Below are positions 42,703-64,000 of a DNA stretch of 64,000 bases, one piece after another. The stretch comes from Littorina saxatilis (taxonomy: Eukaryota; Mollusca; Gastropoda; Littorinimorpha; Littorinidae), in the NCBI RefSeq assembly GCF_037325665.1, contig NC_090255.1:30962950-31026949 (forward strand), given 5' to 3'. A program made the translations under genes and the position numbers. How positions within the stretch are numbered: position 1 is the first letter of the stretch; each line of letters opens with the position of its first letter. Below the pieces are notes generated by a model. The model saw only the letters and a program-made list of their open reading frames with translations. It was not told the DNA's origin and ran no database searches.

Positions 42703-43363
42703 ACATTAGATTACCGCGTGAATCCGTTATCAAAGCAAACAGTTACCACAAATGTTATGGGGCACAATCAGAAACTAGTCTTCCCTTACCCTGTTCGTTT
42801 TTGTCTGACAAAAATGACTCCTCCCCTCACATCCCGCCACGACAATGTATATTATTTTTACCCGAAAAAAAACCAATGAAAAGACAGTTAAAGGTAAGAT
42901 GTTGTCCCGTTCACACCTCGACTTCGCCTCAAGTTAAATGCACACTTCTTCAGATGAAAACTGTCAGTTCGGCTCAACACTCAGGTCTGGTCAGACTTTT
43001 ACATCTGATAAGACCATCCCTCCACTTGGTCACAAGCCCCAAAACAACAGCCTGGGTGCTCTGGCTCTGTGATTCATTGGGTATTTTTTAGCCGAACTTT
43101 TGTTTTCACGAGACTGAAGAAGTGTGCCTTTAAATAAAGATTGACGAATAAAAAGGCCTTACTATACCAGCTGCATTCTGCATTGTTCTTAGTTTCTCCC
43201 CCTCTCTTGTTCAAACAATTCGTTATATACTTTAGTTGTAGGTTTTCTTGAATCCTGTGTTGTTGTTGTTGTCGGTTGTTAAGTTGTTGTTGTTGGAGTT
43301 TGTGTGCCGTGTGCGTGTGTGTGTGTGTTATTTTTCTTTTTTGTTAGGGTGCTTATCATAAGA
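42703..43363. other. Intergenic, no gene seen
   Basis: GTT and GTGT tracts near 43261-43330. No gene recognised. Confidence 0.4.
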
Positions 43364-43519
43364 ATGCGGGCCGCTTTTCAAATTTCCATCTTGTTTTGCC
43401 TCATTTATGTCGAGACACTGGAAAATTGTGCCAACAAGAGTCTGCGCTGGTGTAAAACATCCGGGAAGACTAAGCTGTATGAGAATAACCCAAATAGGAC
43501 ACACCAATTCCAGACATAA
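43364..43519 (+). CDS. Small open frame with signal-peptide-like start, 51 residues
   Basis: ATG with A at -3, hydrophobic N-terminus MRAAFQISILFCLIYVETLE, then a short basic region with two cysteines (CANKSLRWCKTSGKTK). It resembles a secreted peptide in shape only. No homologue recognised, no splice or poly(A) evidence; chance is quite possible. Confidence 0.2.
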   Translation: MRAAFQISILFCLIYVETLENCANKSLRWCKTSGKTKLYENNPNRTHQFQT

Positions 43520-43951
43520 TGCTGGCACAGAAACACGCTGAATAGGAATAAACCAATACAGAAAGTGACTTACAGGAGTACATCGTTCGCCTGACATAAC
43601 AACATTTAAGATTGAGGCTTAAATGTCTTTATTTAAAATTCGGATTATACCGGTGAGCATGCTATCGTATGACGTAATTAGTTTTCTCTGTCATTATCAG
43701 ATAGGAAGGTTGCAAGCGTAACGCGGCCGGACGTTTATTCTGTTACCGTAAACCACGAGCTAAGATGTTCTTTGGAGTATTTTCTTTTTCAAAGTGATAT
43801 AATTATATTAACGTTGAGGATCGGTCGCAAAACTTGAAACAAAACAAAAACTGTCGGAGGGGAACAAAACGCCTTTCTTTTCTCTTTTCAAGGGTCTAGA
43901 GTCAGTCAAGGGGAAATCACTTAGTGTCAACGAAGCGGCCAGATCGCGCGC

Positions 43952-44112
43952 ACACACACACACACGCATAAACACTCGCGCGCGCGCACGTGAGACGCAC
44001 ATCACACACACACTCACACACACACTCACACACACACTGACACACACACCCACATACACACACTGACACACACACACACACACACACACACTGACACACA
44101 CACACACACAGC
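43952..44112. repeat. CA-rich microsatellite
   Basis: CA tracts punctuated by TGACA and CTCA, reading as artefactual Cys/Val frames on the minus strand. Confidence 0.95.
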
Positions 44113-44809
44113 CGAGTCAGTCACCCCGACGCTAAAGTTTCATTGGGTAATGCACAAGCACCGGGCGACGAAAAAAAACCACCTGCCGAACCGTCAGATT
44201 AATGGAAAGATATGTTGAGAAATAGCCGGGTGATCGATGTTTTATCGTACGGGCCACACATTTAACCCTTTCATCGCTTCTCTTTGCAATTATACCCCGC
44301 GTTCCATTGACGCGCTAGCGGCATAGCAACATGAATATTCATGAGCGTGGTTAGCTACCGTGAGTAATGGGACATGTAGGCAATATGTGTGCTTGCTTGG
44401 TCCGCACACAGTGTGTTTTATACCGTTACCGCTTTAAAACCCGTGCTAGCAGGGCAGTCTGGCCTGAACACCAAAGACTATTACTGGAATAGTGTACCTT
44501 ACAGGCATTATTACTGCCACTTGGGTTTTTGTTTCCGCTGACTTGCACAGTCAATGTGTTAGCTTGTTCTCGACTCTGGCGTGAATTGACATTGTGCGTG
44601 TGTACTGTTTGTGACACTTTCACCCGTGGGAATGTTTGTGGAGATCGAAGTCAAGGAGTCAGTGAGTTATAATGACAGTCATGTTCATAATGAATTCGTG
44701 AGGTGACAGACTGGGTCTGTGGTGTCACGATACCTTGTTTTGCCAGCTATACTATCCGGTGACTTGAAACAAGGGTAAGTTTTCTCAGTCAGTGTTTCAT
44801 AGCGGATAC

Positions 44810-44811
<2 letters not shown>

Positions 44812-44854
<43 letters not shown>

Positions 44855-44873
44855 TGTTTGTTTGTGTGTGTAC

Positions 44874-44910
<37 letters not shown>
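44812..44910. repeat. TG microsatellite
   Basis: Two pure TG tracts at 44813-44850 and 44878-44905. Confidence 0.95.
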
Positions 44911-44911
<1 letters not shown>

Positions 44912-45023
44912 AGTGGCAGGTGTTTGTCAGTTTTCGTCGCCCGGTGCTTGTGCATTACCCAACGAAATACGCGTTGGGGTTGCTTTAGACTGATCGAGCT
45001 GTGTGTGTGTGTGTGAGAGAGAG

Positions 45024-45276
45024 ACAAGGGCGGATCTGGGGGGGGTTACACGGGTTACGTAACCCCCCCCACCCCCCCACCCAAAAAAGAGGTAATTTAT
45101 TGGCTCAGGATGCACCAGATAGCTCTATTTTGCTTCTTTGGATAAAAAATTTTCCGGGGGGGGGGGTATGCGCCCGGACCCCCCTGGAGGCTTAGGCGCC
45201 TTCGGCGCCGTCAACTTGTATCTTCGCAGTCATTTTGTAACCCCCCCCCCCTCCAAAGTGAATTGATCCGCCCTTG
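45024..45276. mobile_element. MITE with CAAGGGCGGATC termini
   Basis: Left CAAGGGCGGATC, right GATCCGCCCTTG. Inside are G and C runs and the palindrome GGCGCCTTCGGCGCC. Inserted in GA-rich sequence, so the target duplication is unclear. Confidence 0.78.
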
Positions 45277-45361
45277 GAGAGACTAAGCGAGAGAGGGTCA
45301 GAGAGAGTAACTGTCTCTCTGTCACAGTGTCTATGGATGTGTGCGTCCGTGTGTTTGCAGG

Positions 45362-45453
<92 letters not shown>

Positions 45454-45605
45454 ACTATCTCTCTGTCAGTCACAGTGTCTATGGGTGTGTGCGTCTGTGT
45501 TTGCAGGAACGACGAGAGAGAGAGAGAGACTGAGAGAGAGACACAGAGACTGACTGCAGAGACACAGAGAGAGAAAAAGACAGAGAGAGAGTCTGTCTTT
45601 GTCTA
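45277..45605. repeat. GA microsatellite block
   Basis: Pure GA at 45364-45452, with a flanking duplicated segment (GTAACTRTCTCTCTGTCA, then CACAGTGTCTATGG, then GTGTTTGCAGGAACGA) on both sides at about 45306-45364 and 45451-45512. Confidence 0.92.
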
Positions 45606-46182
45606 TGTGTGTGCGTGTGTACGTCAGGTGAATTATTAAGCGAAGTGCATGTTTGTTTGCATGCGTGTATCACTGAACGTTCGAATCAATATTGCCTGCA
45701 CATTTCTGTATAAATCTGTGCCGTATGACCTAATTTTGCGTGCCGGCGTGCAAACGATCGATTCAGTTTCAGTCGTTAATTTCTCTCCAAATTGTCTGTG
45801 CTAGTCAGTTTCCGTAGCAACAATGCAGTTTGCGCCGCCAACGCTTCTGCCATCGGGAATAAATCATGATTTTTACTTAATTGAGCATCATCTTCGACCA
45901 AGTATTGTGTCACAGTGTCTTCGTTCTGTATCCAGGTAGATCCCTTATAACGCAGCAAAGTAAAAGCGGTATCATTAAACACACAAATACACGGGTGTAT
46001 AAAGATAAACAAAGGAAGACGGCATACAACCAAAAGGATCTCCGACGATTTTGTTGTTGTCACAAGTTGTTTTGTTTTGTAATGTTTGTTGAGTAATTCT
46101 CCTTTCCGTATAGCTACCACCAGTCTTACACAACCACAGACGTCGGTCCCTTTGAGGTGGTCGTTATCAGGTTTAATAGACA
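45606..46182. other. Intergenic, no gene seen
   Basis: No coding exon or repeat recognised. A long minus-strand open frame (45776-46570) runs from here through the MITE at 46183 and shows no domain. Confidence 0.35.
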
Positions 46183-46410
46183 CAGGGGCGGATCTGGGTT
46201 TTGAAAGGGGGGGGTGCAAAGTTCTTTTTTTTGTTTTTTTGTATCTTATCAGCGAAGCGCCGAACCGATGGCGCGAAGCGCCGAGCATGCTAGGGGGGTC
46301 CGGGGGCATGCCCCCCCGGAATTTTTTTTTAAAAAGGAAGCAAAATTGTGCAATCTGGTGCAATCTGAGCGTGTAAAGTGCTATTTTCAGGTGATACATT
46401 TTTCTTCTTT

Positions 46411-46443
<33 letters not shown>

Positions 46444-46504
46444 GTCCCGCTGGGGGGGGGGTGCAATTGCACCCATTGCACCCCCCCCCCCAGATCCGCC
46501 CCTG
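46183..46504. mobile_element. MITE with CAGGGGCGGATCTGG termini and AGACA TSD
   Basis: Inverted ends CAGGGGCGGATCTGG / CCAGATCCGCCCCTG, flanked by AGACA at 46178-46182 and 46505-46509. Carries GGGGTCCGGGGGCATGCCCC, the TGTGCAATCTGGTGCAATCT module and a T run at 46405-46443. Confidence 0.83.
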
Positions 46505-46686
46505 AGACATGTTCGACTGGCTAAGCATTTGTTGTGACCTCGTCTGCCAATCCTTTCGGACTTTTCGCATATACCCCGGGATATCTGATCAAGACTGCGC
46601 TGTTTGAACATGAACGACATTAGGGGTGGGTTTGTGCATTATGTGTAGTGCATTGACAACATTCTTTGATAATAATTGTGTCAGTG

Positions 46687-46689
<3 letters not shown>

Positions 46690-46723
<34 letters not shown>

Positions 46724-46815
46724 TGTGTGTGTGCCGTGTGTGTGTGTGTGTGTCAGTGCCGGTGTGTGTGTGTGTGTGTGTGTGTGAGCCACGTGCGTGT
46801 GTGTGTGTGTGTGTC

Positions 46816-46854
<39 letters not shown>

Positions 46855-46858
46855 CGGT
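46690..46858. repeat. TG microsatellite
   Basis: Long TG tract with CCG and CAG interruptions 300 bp upstream of the methyltransferase-like gene. Confidence 0.95.
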
Positions 46859-47158
46859 GTGCCGTGTGCGGCGTGCCCTGGGTGTATTAATGTATGTCGT
46901 TGCAATTCTAAGTTTAGTTTCACTAGTCGCTTAGGCAGCTGGACCCGAGAAATAATGCCCGGCCGGATGATCAAACGATTTATAATTTTCCTCTGAAGCG
47001 CCGTCCGGATCACTGTAATTTCATTAATGGCTCACATTCATCTTTCAGTTGTTGATTTTTGATTTCAGTCACTGATAGGAGACTTGGCCGAAAAAAACCA
47101 CCCCACTAAAAAAAAATCACTCAACACCACTCGATCAAAGACAAATCAGAAAACCATC

Positions 47159-47506
47159 ATGGCGTCCGCCTATCTGGGTCCCGAGTCGCCGCGACCCATG
47201 GCGGTGATCTCCGAGGCTTACCGCGGTCACGTGCAGGATCGTCTGCCCCTGTTTCCTACGACAGAGCGCTACAGTCTCGGCAATGACTACGAGGAGCGTT
47301 TCTTCTACCTGCTACACAAGTACCTTGAGCTGGACACGACGGACAGGCTGTGCTACGTGGGCAACGCTAGAGAGAGCATTGCTGATAGGTGAGCCTATGC
47401 CAATAGAGATCATCTTCAGTGTCATCATCATCATCGTCGTCGTCGTCGTCATATTCGTCGTCGTCATCGACAGTTGTCATCATCGTCGGCATCGTCGTTG
47501 TCATCG

Positions 47507-47537
<31 letters not shown>

Positions 47538-49475
47538 ATCCTTATAGAGATGTATTTTAGTTCTTTCGTAGGCCGGCGTCATCATTCCTGTTTCATCTTC
47601 TTCATCATCATCGTCGTCATCACCTTCATCATTGTCGTCGTCATTATCATCATCGTTATTGCTTTCGTTTTCCGCTTTATCATATGCACCATTATCACCA
47701 TCAGCAGTAGCAGCCTGGCCTAATGACAGATGTTGACAACGACAACGTGACGATGACGAGGAGGACGATGCCAATGATTTTGCATACCTTTAAAGCCCCT
47801 CAGGTAAAAAAAAAAAATAATAAAAACACAGTACAGGCAAGGCACATAGCTTGCCTTTTCTTATTAGTATACCTCTGTTGTCCTGTTAGGCCAAAAAAAA
47901 TAATAGGTGTGGTTAAGGTAACATAACCAAAAAAATAGGTTAGGAAGGTAGGCAATCACTTTTTTTTTCACTTTTTTTTCTAATGTATACAAATTAAACC
48001 TACTTGACAGGGAAATAAGTGTGCGACTCGGGCGATTTCGCTTTCATTGCGTTTTCTGCACTCGTTTTCTTGTGTGTGTTTTTTTGTTTTGACAAATGTA
48101 ATAAAAAGTTATAGGGTCGGCCCCTAAAAATAGGGTAGGTCGGGTTACCGTAACCACACCTATTTTTTTTTTAGGCCTTAGCAGTAGGTTTGGCGACGGA
48201 GGAGGAGGAAGAGGAGGAGGAGGAGGAGGAGGAAGAGGAGGAGGAGGAGGAGGACGACGACAGCCTAACAGTAGCCTCCCGTGTCATTCAAATCTGTCAT
48301 TGTATCCCTGTCAAACATACATCCTTGCTTTTCAACGTCTTCTACTCCTCTTCCTTCCACAGGATCGAGGAGCACTTCTGCCTGGTCGAGCCCGTGCGCA
48401 CTTTGGTGCCCGGTCATGTGCATTACGAGGAGACAGACGATCACAAGATGCTGCCAATCCCCCTCTCCCACGTGGGCGCGGAGGAGCATTTCAAGCAGCT
48501 GGTGCGAGATCGTGAGTGTGCCCGTGGCAGCGCCAGAAAGGGATTGTTTGACAAGATTTTGGTGCACGACGGCGTCCGTTACTTGACCGCGAAGCCGTCT
48601 GCGGTGTACTGTGACATGGTGAAGTGTCTGGCCCCTGGGGGTATGCTGCTGGTTATACACAGGCCGGCCGATCTCACTACCTTGCCTTTCTTCAGGGACG
48701 CCCAGCAGAGGTGAGTCTCAAATGGTTTCTTTGTGCCGTCGATGTTTGCTCTAACAGAAGATGACGCCGGTTCGGTCGGATATACAGTGTAACTCTGTCA
48801 AGTTCTTGTATGGATTGTGAAAGAGTGAATACACTTGCTTTTATTGAGTTACACTTTCCCACGAGTGACATCAGACATGTAGGGGAAGGGCTCCTAATAT
48901 GGACCACTTTTTGTTTCAGTGCTGATAACTAGCTTGTTTTCTTGCGAAGAACTGAGTTTCATTTTGTGTTTGTGTGGTTCTCTCTTAGGTTAACCGTTAG
49001 GCCTAATTAGAGTGAAATCAGTAGCTTTGATAGACATTCAGCAAAAATTAAATACAGAAAAAATCACAAAGGGTCCATATTAGGAGCCCTTCCCCTATAC
49101 GCCAGTCACCAGCACTGGGTGTGTCTGAAACACGTGGACATGAAAGTTTGCCTCAACTAAAAGGAACTAAGACATAGAGTATTCACTCTTTTGCAACCTT
49201 TTCAAACCCGACATAGCTATTTCCGGAGTTAGCCTATTTATGTGTTGGAACACCCCCCCCCCCCCTCACAGTCTCTCTCTCTCTCATCATTATATGACTT
49301 GAAGGCGTCTTCACAAACTAAAGACATCTTTGACGCTTTTTGGATCATTGGAAAAACATCGTTGTATTTGCATCACATTCTACTCTTAACGAATATAAAG
49401 GGCTGTCGCTAGCTTTGGTTCTAAAACGAAATGAGCGGAAAATAAAGTCAAGCATAATGAACTTAAAGAAGCTCC

Positions 49476-49529
<54 letters not shown>

Positions 49530-51586
49530 AGTGTGTGTGTCAGTGTGTGTGTGTGTTTAAAGTTGGAGCTCATTCACGATTTGTTTCTATTGCTGCGGGG
49601 CCACATATGCTGACACAAAAAAGACAACAACAACAAAAACCTGTCCAACTGTGACGCCAAACAGGGGACATTTTGAGACACAAAGCACAGCGGTAGGTCT
49701 AAATGATGACTCACAGGCTCTTTTCAAAAACGCTGTTTCTTCAAACAAATTGCATGACAGATGATGCTGGTTTTGCCTTTGCTCCACAGACTAGCAGACA
49801 ACGACGCGTCCTACATGGACATCGTGCGCGATCTGCAGAGCGTCGGCCTCGACGTGCAGTGGGAACTGGAAGTGGTGCCAGTGCGCATGCCCAGGCGGAA
49901 GTGGCTGGCAATGATGCGGGACCGCTACCCGCCGCAGATGGAGATCATGTCGGACACGGAGATCCTGGATGGCCTGAGGGAACTGACGGAGGGAGTGCTC
50001 AAGTATGAGGGTGACTTGGTAAGTCATAGGCACCAAAAAAACACAAAAACAATTCAGAGTTTTCGGTTCCACGACTGACCCAATATTGTCCTCCCGACCG
50101 TACACAGTTTTGTTTGACCCTTTAAAAAGTTTTAAAAAAAGTTTTAAAATTTTTAAAAAAATCCCTTTTGCAGACGCTTCTTCTACACCAGCTCAGTCGA
50201 ACGAGTTCGGGTCAATAAAAAGCCAGGCGCGTCTGATGAAAAGGGAGAGTTTATAATCCTGAAAAAAGAAAAGGAACTCACCAAATTGACATTTTTTTTC
50301 TTTTTATATTTAGTCAAGTTTTGACTAAATATTTTAACATCGAGGGGGAATCGAAACGAGGGTCGTGGTGTACGTGCGTGCGTGTACACACGGGGGTGTT
50401 CGGACACTGACCGAGGAGAGTCTGCACACAAAGTTGACTCTGAGAAATAAATCTCTCGCCGAACGTGGGGACGAACTCACGCTGACAGCGGCCAACTGGA
50501 TACAAATCCAGCGCGCTACCGACTGAGCTACATCCCCGCCCTTGAGACTTATCTAGTCATGGGGATGTTCCGGACGTGGCATGGGGAGGGAGGGGGCTGA
50601 CATCGGTCATCAAAACGGCTGTGACGTCAGTGTACACGGTGACGTCAGTGTGTTCTGTGGTACTGGAGTTGGAGTGTTACACAGACCTTGACATTTTTTT
50701 TCTATCAAAAGTTCGTAACGTGCTCATAAAGGAGCCTGGTAAGCTATAGTCCATGAAAATTGGCACTCCGGCATGTTAATTGACCAGACGTGTAGAAGGT
50801 AACATATAAAAGGTGAATGATTTTCTTAGACAGTGGCAGGCAGACCATTACTATTACTGCTGATGACGTTTATCATGAATGATATCATGACGACAAACAT
50901 GTCACTTTGTGTGTAACCTTCTACAAGCCGCCCCTGCACATGTTAGCCAATTTCCGGCTATATCTTAAAGGCACAGTAAGCCTCCCGTAAACCATCACAG
51001 ATACTATCAGGCTTTTACACACAGTACAAACACCCTTTCATTTAAACACTCACCGCTTGAGAACATTCTAGGTGCCCTCCGTAAAGAGCGAGCAATTTTC
51101 AAAGAATTCATTTTGCGTGGCCCTCGTAGTCAGTTGAGCCTGTGACGTCATTGCGGATTTTTTGGGAGTTGCTTCATGGCGTCAGTGAAAGGTCCGACTC
51201 CGACGTCAACTTAATTTGAGGAAGATGACGAAATGAGTCCTCAATGCTATAAATTGTGCTGGGGGAGGGGTTGAAGATTGTATCTCATCGGTCGTGGGTG
51301 TTAAGTCATTTTACTCTGCACAGACTCAACTATACTAATTGTATTTATTTATTCTTTTATTTGTCGTGATCAGGTTGAGTTTCAAGACCGACTGCTCTTC
51401 ATCAAGGCAACTCACTCCAACCTAGAGAATGGCTACCCGAGCGTGCAACGCTACAGCTGTGGTCAGTATGTGCCGTTTCCACAACAGAACGACCTAAAAC
51501 TGAACATGACTCTTCCACCGGACTTCGAGATGGACTCTACACGAGGAAAGCGCAGTGACTCAGGCTTCAAGTTCCTCTGGGGGTGA
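47159..51586 (+). CDS. Divergent class I SAM methyltransferase-like protein, four exons
   Basis: Exons 47159-47388, 48363-48710, 49790-50018 and 51374-51586 (TGA), donors GTGAGC, GTGAGT, GTAAGT, acceptors CAG; phases agree and give 339 residues. The ATG has a strong context (ATCATGG). Residues 46-62 precede a motif-I-like strand RLCYVGNARES at 63-73, but the usual GxGxG loop is absent. DKILVHDG (140-147) fits the strand 4 region and KCLAPGGMLLVIHRP (164-178) fits the strand 5 region with the typical PGG turn. The C-terminal third (MPRRKWLAMMRDRYPPQMEI, then MSDTEILDGLRELTE) resembles the tail of Methyltransf_11-type enzymes. The substrate is unknown. The altered loop means cofactor binding may be modified or lost. 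Poly(A) signal AATAAA at 51803-51808. No signal peptide; likely cytosolic. Confidence 0.85.
47395..47700. repeat. TCA/TCG trinucleotide tract in intron 1
   Basis: Impure TCA/TCG repeats; frames over it are artefacts. Confidence 0.88.
47889..48178. mobile_element. MITE, second copy of the 25066 family
   Basis: AGGCCAAAAAAAATAATAGG left, CCTATTTTTTTTTTAGGCCT right, with GTGGTTAAGGTAACAT and GGGTTACCGTAACCACACC inverted near the ends. Inserted in intron 1 of the methyltransferase-like gene, opposite orientation to 25066-25350. Confidence 0.8.
48198..48258. repeat. GAG microsatellite
   Basis: GAGGAG/GAAGAG repeats 100 bp before exon 2. The Glu run read in frame is upstream of the acceptor at 48362 and not coding. 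Confidence 0.92.
48711..49789. repeat. Intron 2: inverted repeat and TG tract
   Basis: AGGGGAAGGGCTCCTAATATGG at about 48881 pairs with CCATATTAGGAGCCCTTCCC at about 49075, a 200-bp foldback-like element. TG microsatellite at 49478-49556. Confidence 0.7.
50311..50540 (-). mobile_element. Head-A SINE with a different tail
   Basis: Minus strand: tRNA-like head at about 50540-50460 (reverse of GATTTGTATCCAGTTGGCCG), middle module with the GTGTACACG motif, then the tail CCTCGTTTCGATTCCCCCTC, TAAAATATTTAGTCAAAACT, TGACTAAATATAAAA. The tail is the same as the end of the repeat at 1-778. In intron 3 of the methyltransferase-like gene, antisense. Confidence 0.82.
50541..51373. other. Remainder of intron 3, no repeat recognised
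   Basis: Single-copy-looking sequence. Nothing recognised. Confidence 0.4.
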
Positions 51587-52154
51587 TGGTCAGTGAGTCG
51601 ACGAGGATATAAACGGTAGCTAGATTTGGAGCATTGCAAATGCATGTGTGCATGCGGGGTCTAAATTATAAGCTCTGTCTGAACTTTCCTGGACTCTTGC
51701 AATTTCTTCCGGCACAATAAGTGCTGCCGGAACGCCCATTAAGAAAGCCGGATATTCGCCTTCCGGCGGAGCCACATGCGCCATTGCAAATGCTGCAGTT
51801 TTAATAAACGAACTCGGGAAATAACTTTGTCCGGTCTGTATCATGCGTTGGTAAAGAGTGAACGCTCTTGCTTTTATTGAGGCAAGCTTTCCTCACGTGC
51901 TCCTTTTCCACGTGTTTCAGACACACCCCTCGCTTGTGACTGGTCTATGTCACATGGGGAAGTCAGTTTGCCTCAATAAATGCGAGAGTATTCCATCTTT
52001 CACAACCCACACAAACCCGACAGTTACTTTCGAATATCGTCCATTACCTGGTGTACCTATTTGATCTCCCGATTTTAGGGCAGGGATATGTTCTTGGATA
52101 TATCCCGTCTTCGACGATTGCTTCATAGTGACGAGTAGAATCATTCGGCTGTGT

Positions 52155-52371
52155 TTGTTTGTTTGTTTAACGCCCAGCCGCGACCACGAAGGGCCATATC
52201 AGGGCGGTGCTGCTTCGACATGTAACGTGCGCCACACACATGACAGAAGTCGCAGCACAGATTGCCAATTTTAAAGTCTTAGGTATGACCCGGCCGGGGT
52301 TCGAACCCACGACCTCCCGATCACGGGGCGGACACCTTACCACTAGGCCAACCATGCCGGTATTCGGCTGT
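52155..52371 (-). mobile_element. tRNA-headed SINE, type D, 12-bp TSD
   Basis: Target duplications ATTCGGCTGTGT at 52143-52154 and 52372-52383. Minus strand: head GGCATGGTTGGCCTAGTGGT, B-box GGTTCGAACCC, tail GGGCGTTAAAC ending in AAAC repeats. A longer copy is at 59397-59694. Confidence 0.88.
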
Positions 52372-52504
52372 GTGAACCAGTACATTCAACTGGTACAATG
52401 GAACGCCTCTTCTAAGACCACCCTCCTTTTCAGACCGTATTCAGTGTTCTAAATTTAGTTGATGTTTTACTGTTTAAAAATGTAACCCCCATTCTACGAC
52501 CTGA

Positions 52505-52712
52505 TCTTCTTCTTCTTCTTCTTTTTTCGTGCGCACTTGGTCTTGTGCTTGCGTGTACACACGGGGGTGTTCGGACACCGAGGAGAGTCTGCACACAAAG
52601 TTGACTCTGAGAAATAAATCTCTCGCCGAACGTGGGGACGAACACTCACGCTGACAGCGGCCAACTGGATACAAATCCAGCGCGCTACCGACCGAGCTAC
52701 ATCCCCGCCCCG
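52505..52712 (-). mobile_element. Head-A SINE truncated with GAA tail
   Basis: Minus strand: full tRNA-like head (CCCGGGGCGGGGATGTAGCT on the minus strand), middle module to GTGTACACGCAAGCACAAG, then directly a GAAGAAGAAG tail at 52505-52525. Lacks the tail modules of the copies at 20888 and 50311. Confidence 0.82.
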
Positions 52713-53530
52713 GCCTGATCGATGTTGTTGATTGTTGAAGATCTGAAAAGGGGAAGGGGTTGACTGACTGGAGCAGTGATGGACATGTTATCGCTTGTTA
52801 CTTGTAATTGTAGCTGACTGTTACACTTCCTCCAAATTTAGTTATGCGTGTGTCACTGTCCACATGACTGTTGCGGGGCGAACACACACAAAAAAGTGAA
52901 AAACCTTTAAGTCCAGGGTCCACGGTGGCAGGGGGTCCTGGTGGCAACGCCCCCCAGAAGCTGGTGCTTTTTTTATTTTAATTTTATTTTTTATCTTGTA
53001 GAGGCAAAAAACAGCCTCTCCTGGAACAAAATGTATGTTATAAAATACACATTTTGCTGATCGCACCGTCGTTAAATTTTTTTTAAATCATTGCAAAATG
53101 CAGTTATTTATCAGGGATGATTGAAAAAGCAAGTGCCTGTTCAATTGAGTTGAGGGTGGAAGTTGAGTGGCGAGGAAGTAACCTAGACTAGTGTTGTTTT
53201 CCTGTGTCTGCAATGACAGAGGGTTGTGAAGTACACACAAATTATGTATGCTATGTGCTTCGACTTGCCATATAAAATTAAAGCTATTCAACAAATAAGG
53301 AAGTTATACTGTGTGCATTGTGTTCTTGGTTGCACATTTTTTCCCCACAAGAAGTATGCTCGAACAAACACAGCCCTCACAGCGTTTCGTCAAAGATTAA
53401 ACTCAACAACCAGCACAGATGAAGTTGACATTGCACACATGGTGGTGTTCTTTTTCCACAGAGTACACACACACATCGACACACATCCAATCAAAAGGAA
53501 ACAGCACGCACGATTAACTGACTCGCACCT
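52713..53530. other. Between methyltransferase-like gene and RPLP0
   Basis: A G-rich palindromic repeat fragment at about 52905-52965 (GGGTCCTGGTGGCAACGCCC). No gene recognised. The RPLP0 3' UTR begins at its right end. Confidence 0.4.
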
Positions 53531-53536
53531 TTTATT
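53531..53536 (-). promoter_or_regulatory. RPLP0 polyadenylation signal
   Basis: TTTATT on the plus strand, AATAAA on the gene strand, about 80 bases after the RPLP0 stop codon. Confidence 0.65.
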
Positions 53537-53614
53537 TGACAATCTGAATGTCTTCAAACAAGTCTTTTTTCTTTACTTTTTTGCTTTCAACTGATGATGG
53601 AGCCCTGAGAGCGT

Positions 53615-64000
<10,386 letters not shown>

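Noticed and set aside
45776-46570. 264-codon minus-strand frame
   Set aside because: Runs through a MITE with poly-K and G/C runs; no domain and no splice evidence.
47084-47158. Upstream extension of the methyltransferase-like frame
   Set aside because: It begins at TTG with no ATG before 47159; the ATG at 47159 has a strong context.

Overview
The window is eukaryotic, almost certainly from a mollusc and most likely a gastropod. The evidence is long introns with GT-AG and one AT-AC splice pair, abundant CA/TG, GA and trinucleotide microsatellites, several tRNA-headed SINEs, many MITEs, and gene structures that match metazoan families. There is no bacterial organisation. The species is inferred from the repeat style, not proven. 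A 200-base run of N at 36111-36310 is a scaffold gap.

Layout. (1) 1-3099: a dispersed repeat cut by the window edge and a complete Tc1/mariner-type transposon with a damaged transposase. (2) 3100-8063, plus strand: the 3' part of a secreted-protein gene with two ShKT-like cysteine modules, a threonine-rich mucin-like exon and a Ly6/uPAR-like cysteine module. (3) 8064-20473: intergenic, packed with retroposons and DNA-transposon derivatives. (4) 20474-36839, minus strand: a complete nine-exon E2F transcription factor gene of the E2F1/2/3 type, 518 codons, with a U12-type AT-AC intron and E2F-like sites upstream of its start. Its introns hold a 5'-truncated LINE, SINEs, MITEs, an array of palindromic GATATC units and a possible small nested gene. 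(5) 37200-47158: intergenic, many MITEs and microsatellites. (6) 47159-51586, plus strand: a complete four-exon, 339-residue divergent class I methyltransferase-like gene. (7) 53615-63718, minus strand: seven exons of RPLP0, the ribosomal stalk protein P0; the N-terminal exon(s) lie beyond the right edge. (8) 63750-64000: another copy of the repeat found at the left edge.

The four main genes are functionally unrelated neighbours. The most unusual signal is that three minisatellites, in two genes, are built from the splice junction next to them: an exon end plus 5' splice site (5911-6950), a 3' splice site plus exon start (54404-54770) and a 3' splice site (61708-62075). Other notable points are the CCGATATCGG array and its link to the assembly gap, a MITE made almost entirely of palindromic GATCGATC units, mosaic SINEs that share modules, and a dispersed repeat carrying inverted pairs of nuclear-receptor DR1 motifs in RPLP0 introns. 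All calls come from reading the sequence; no database search was run.
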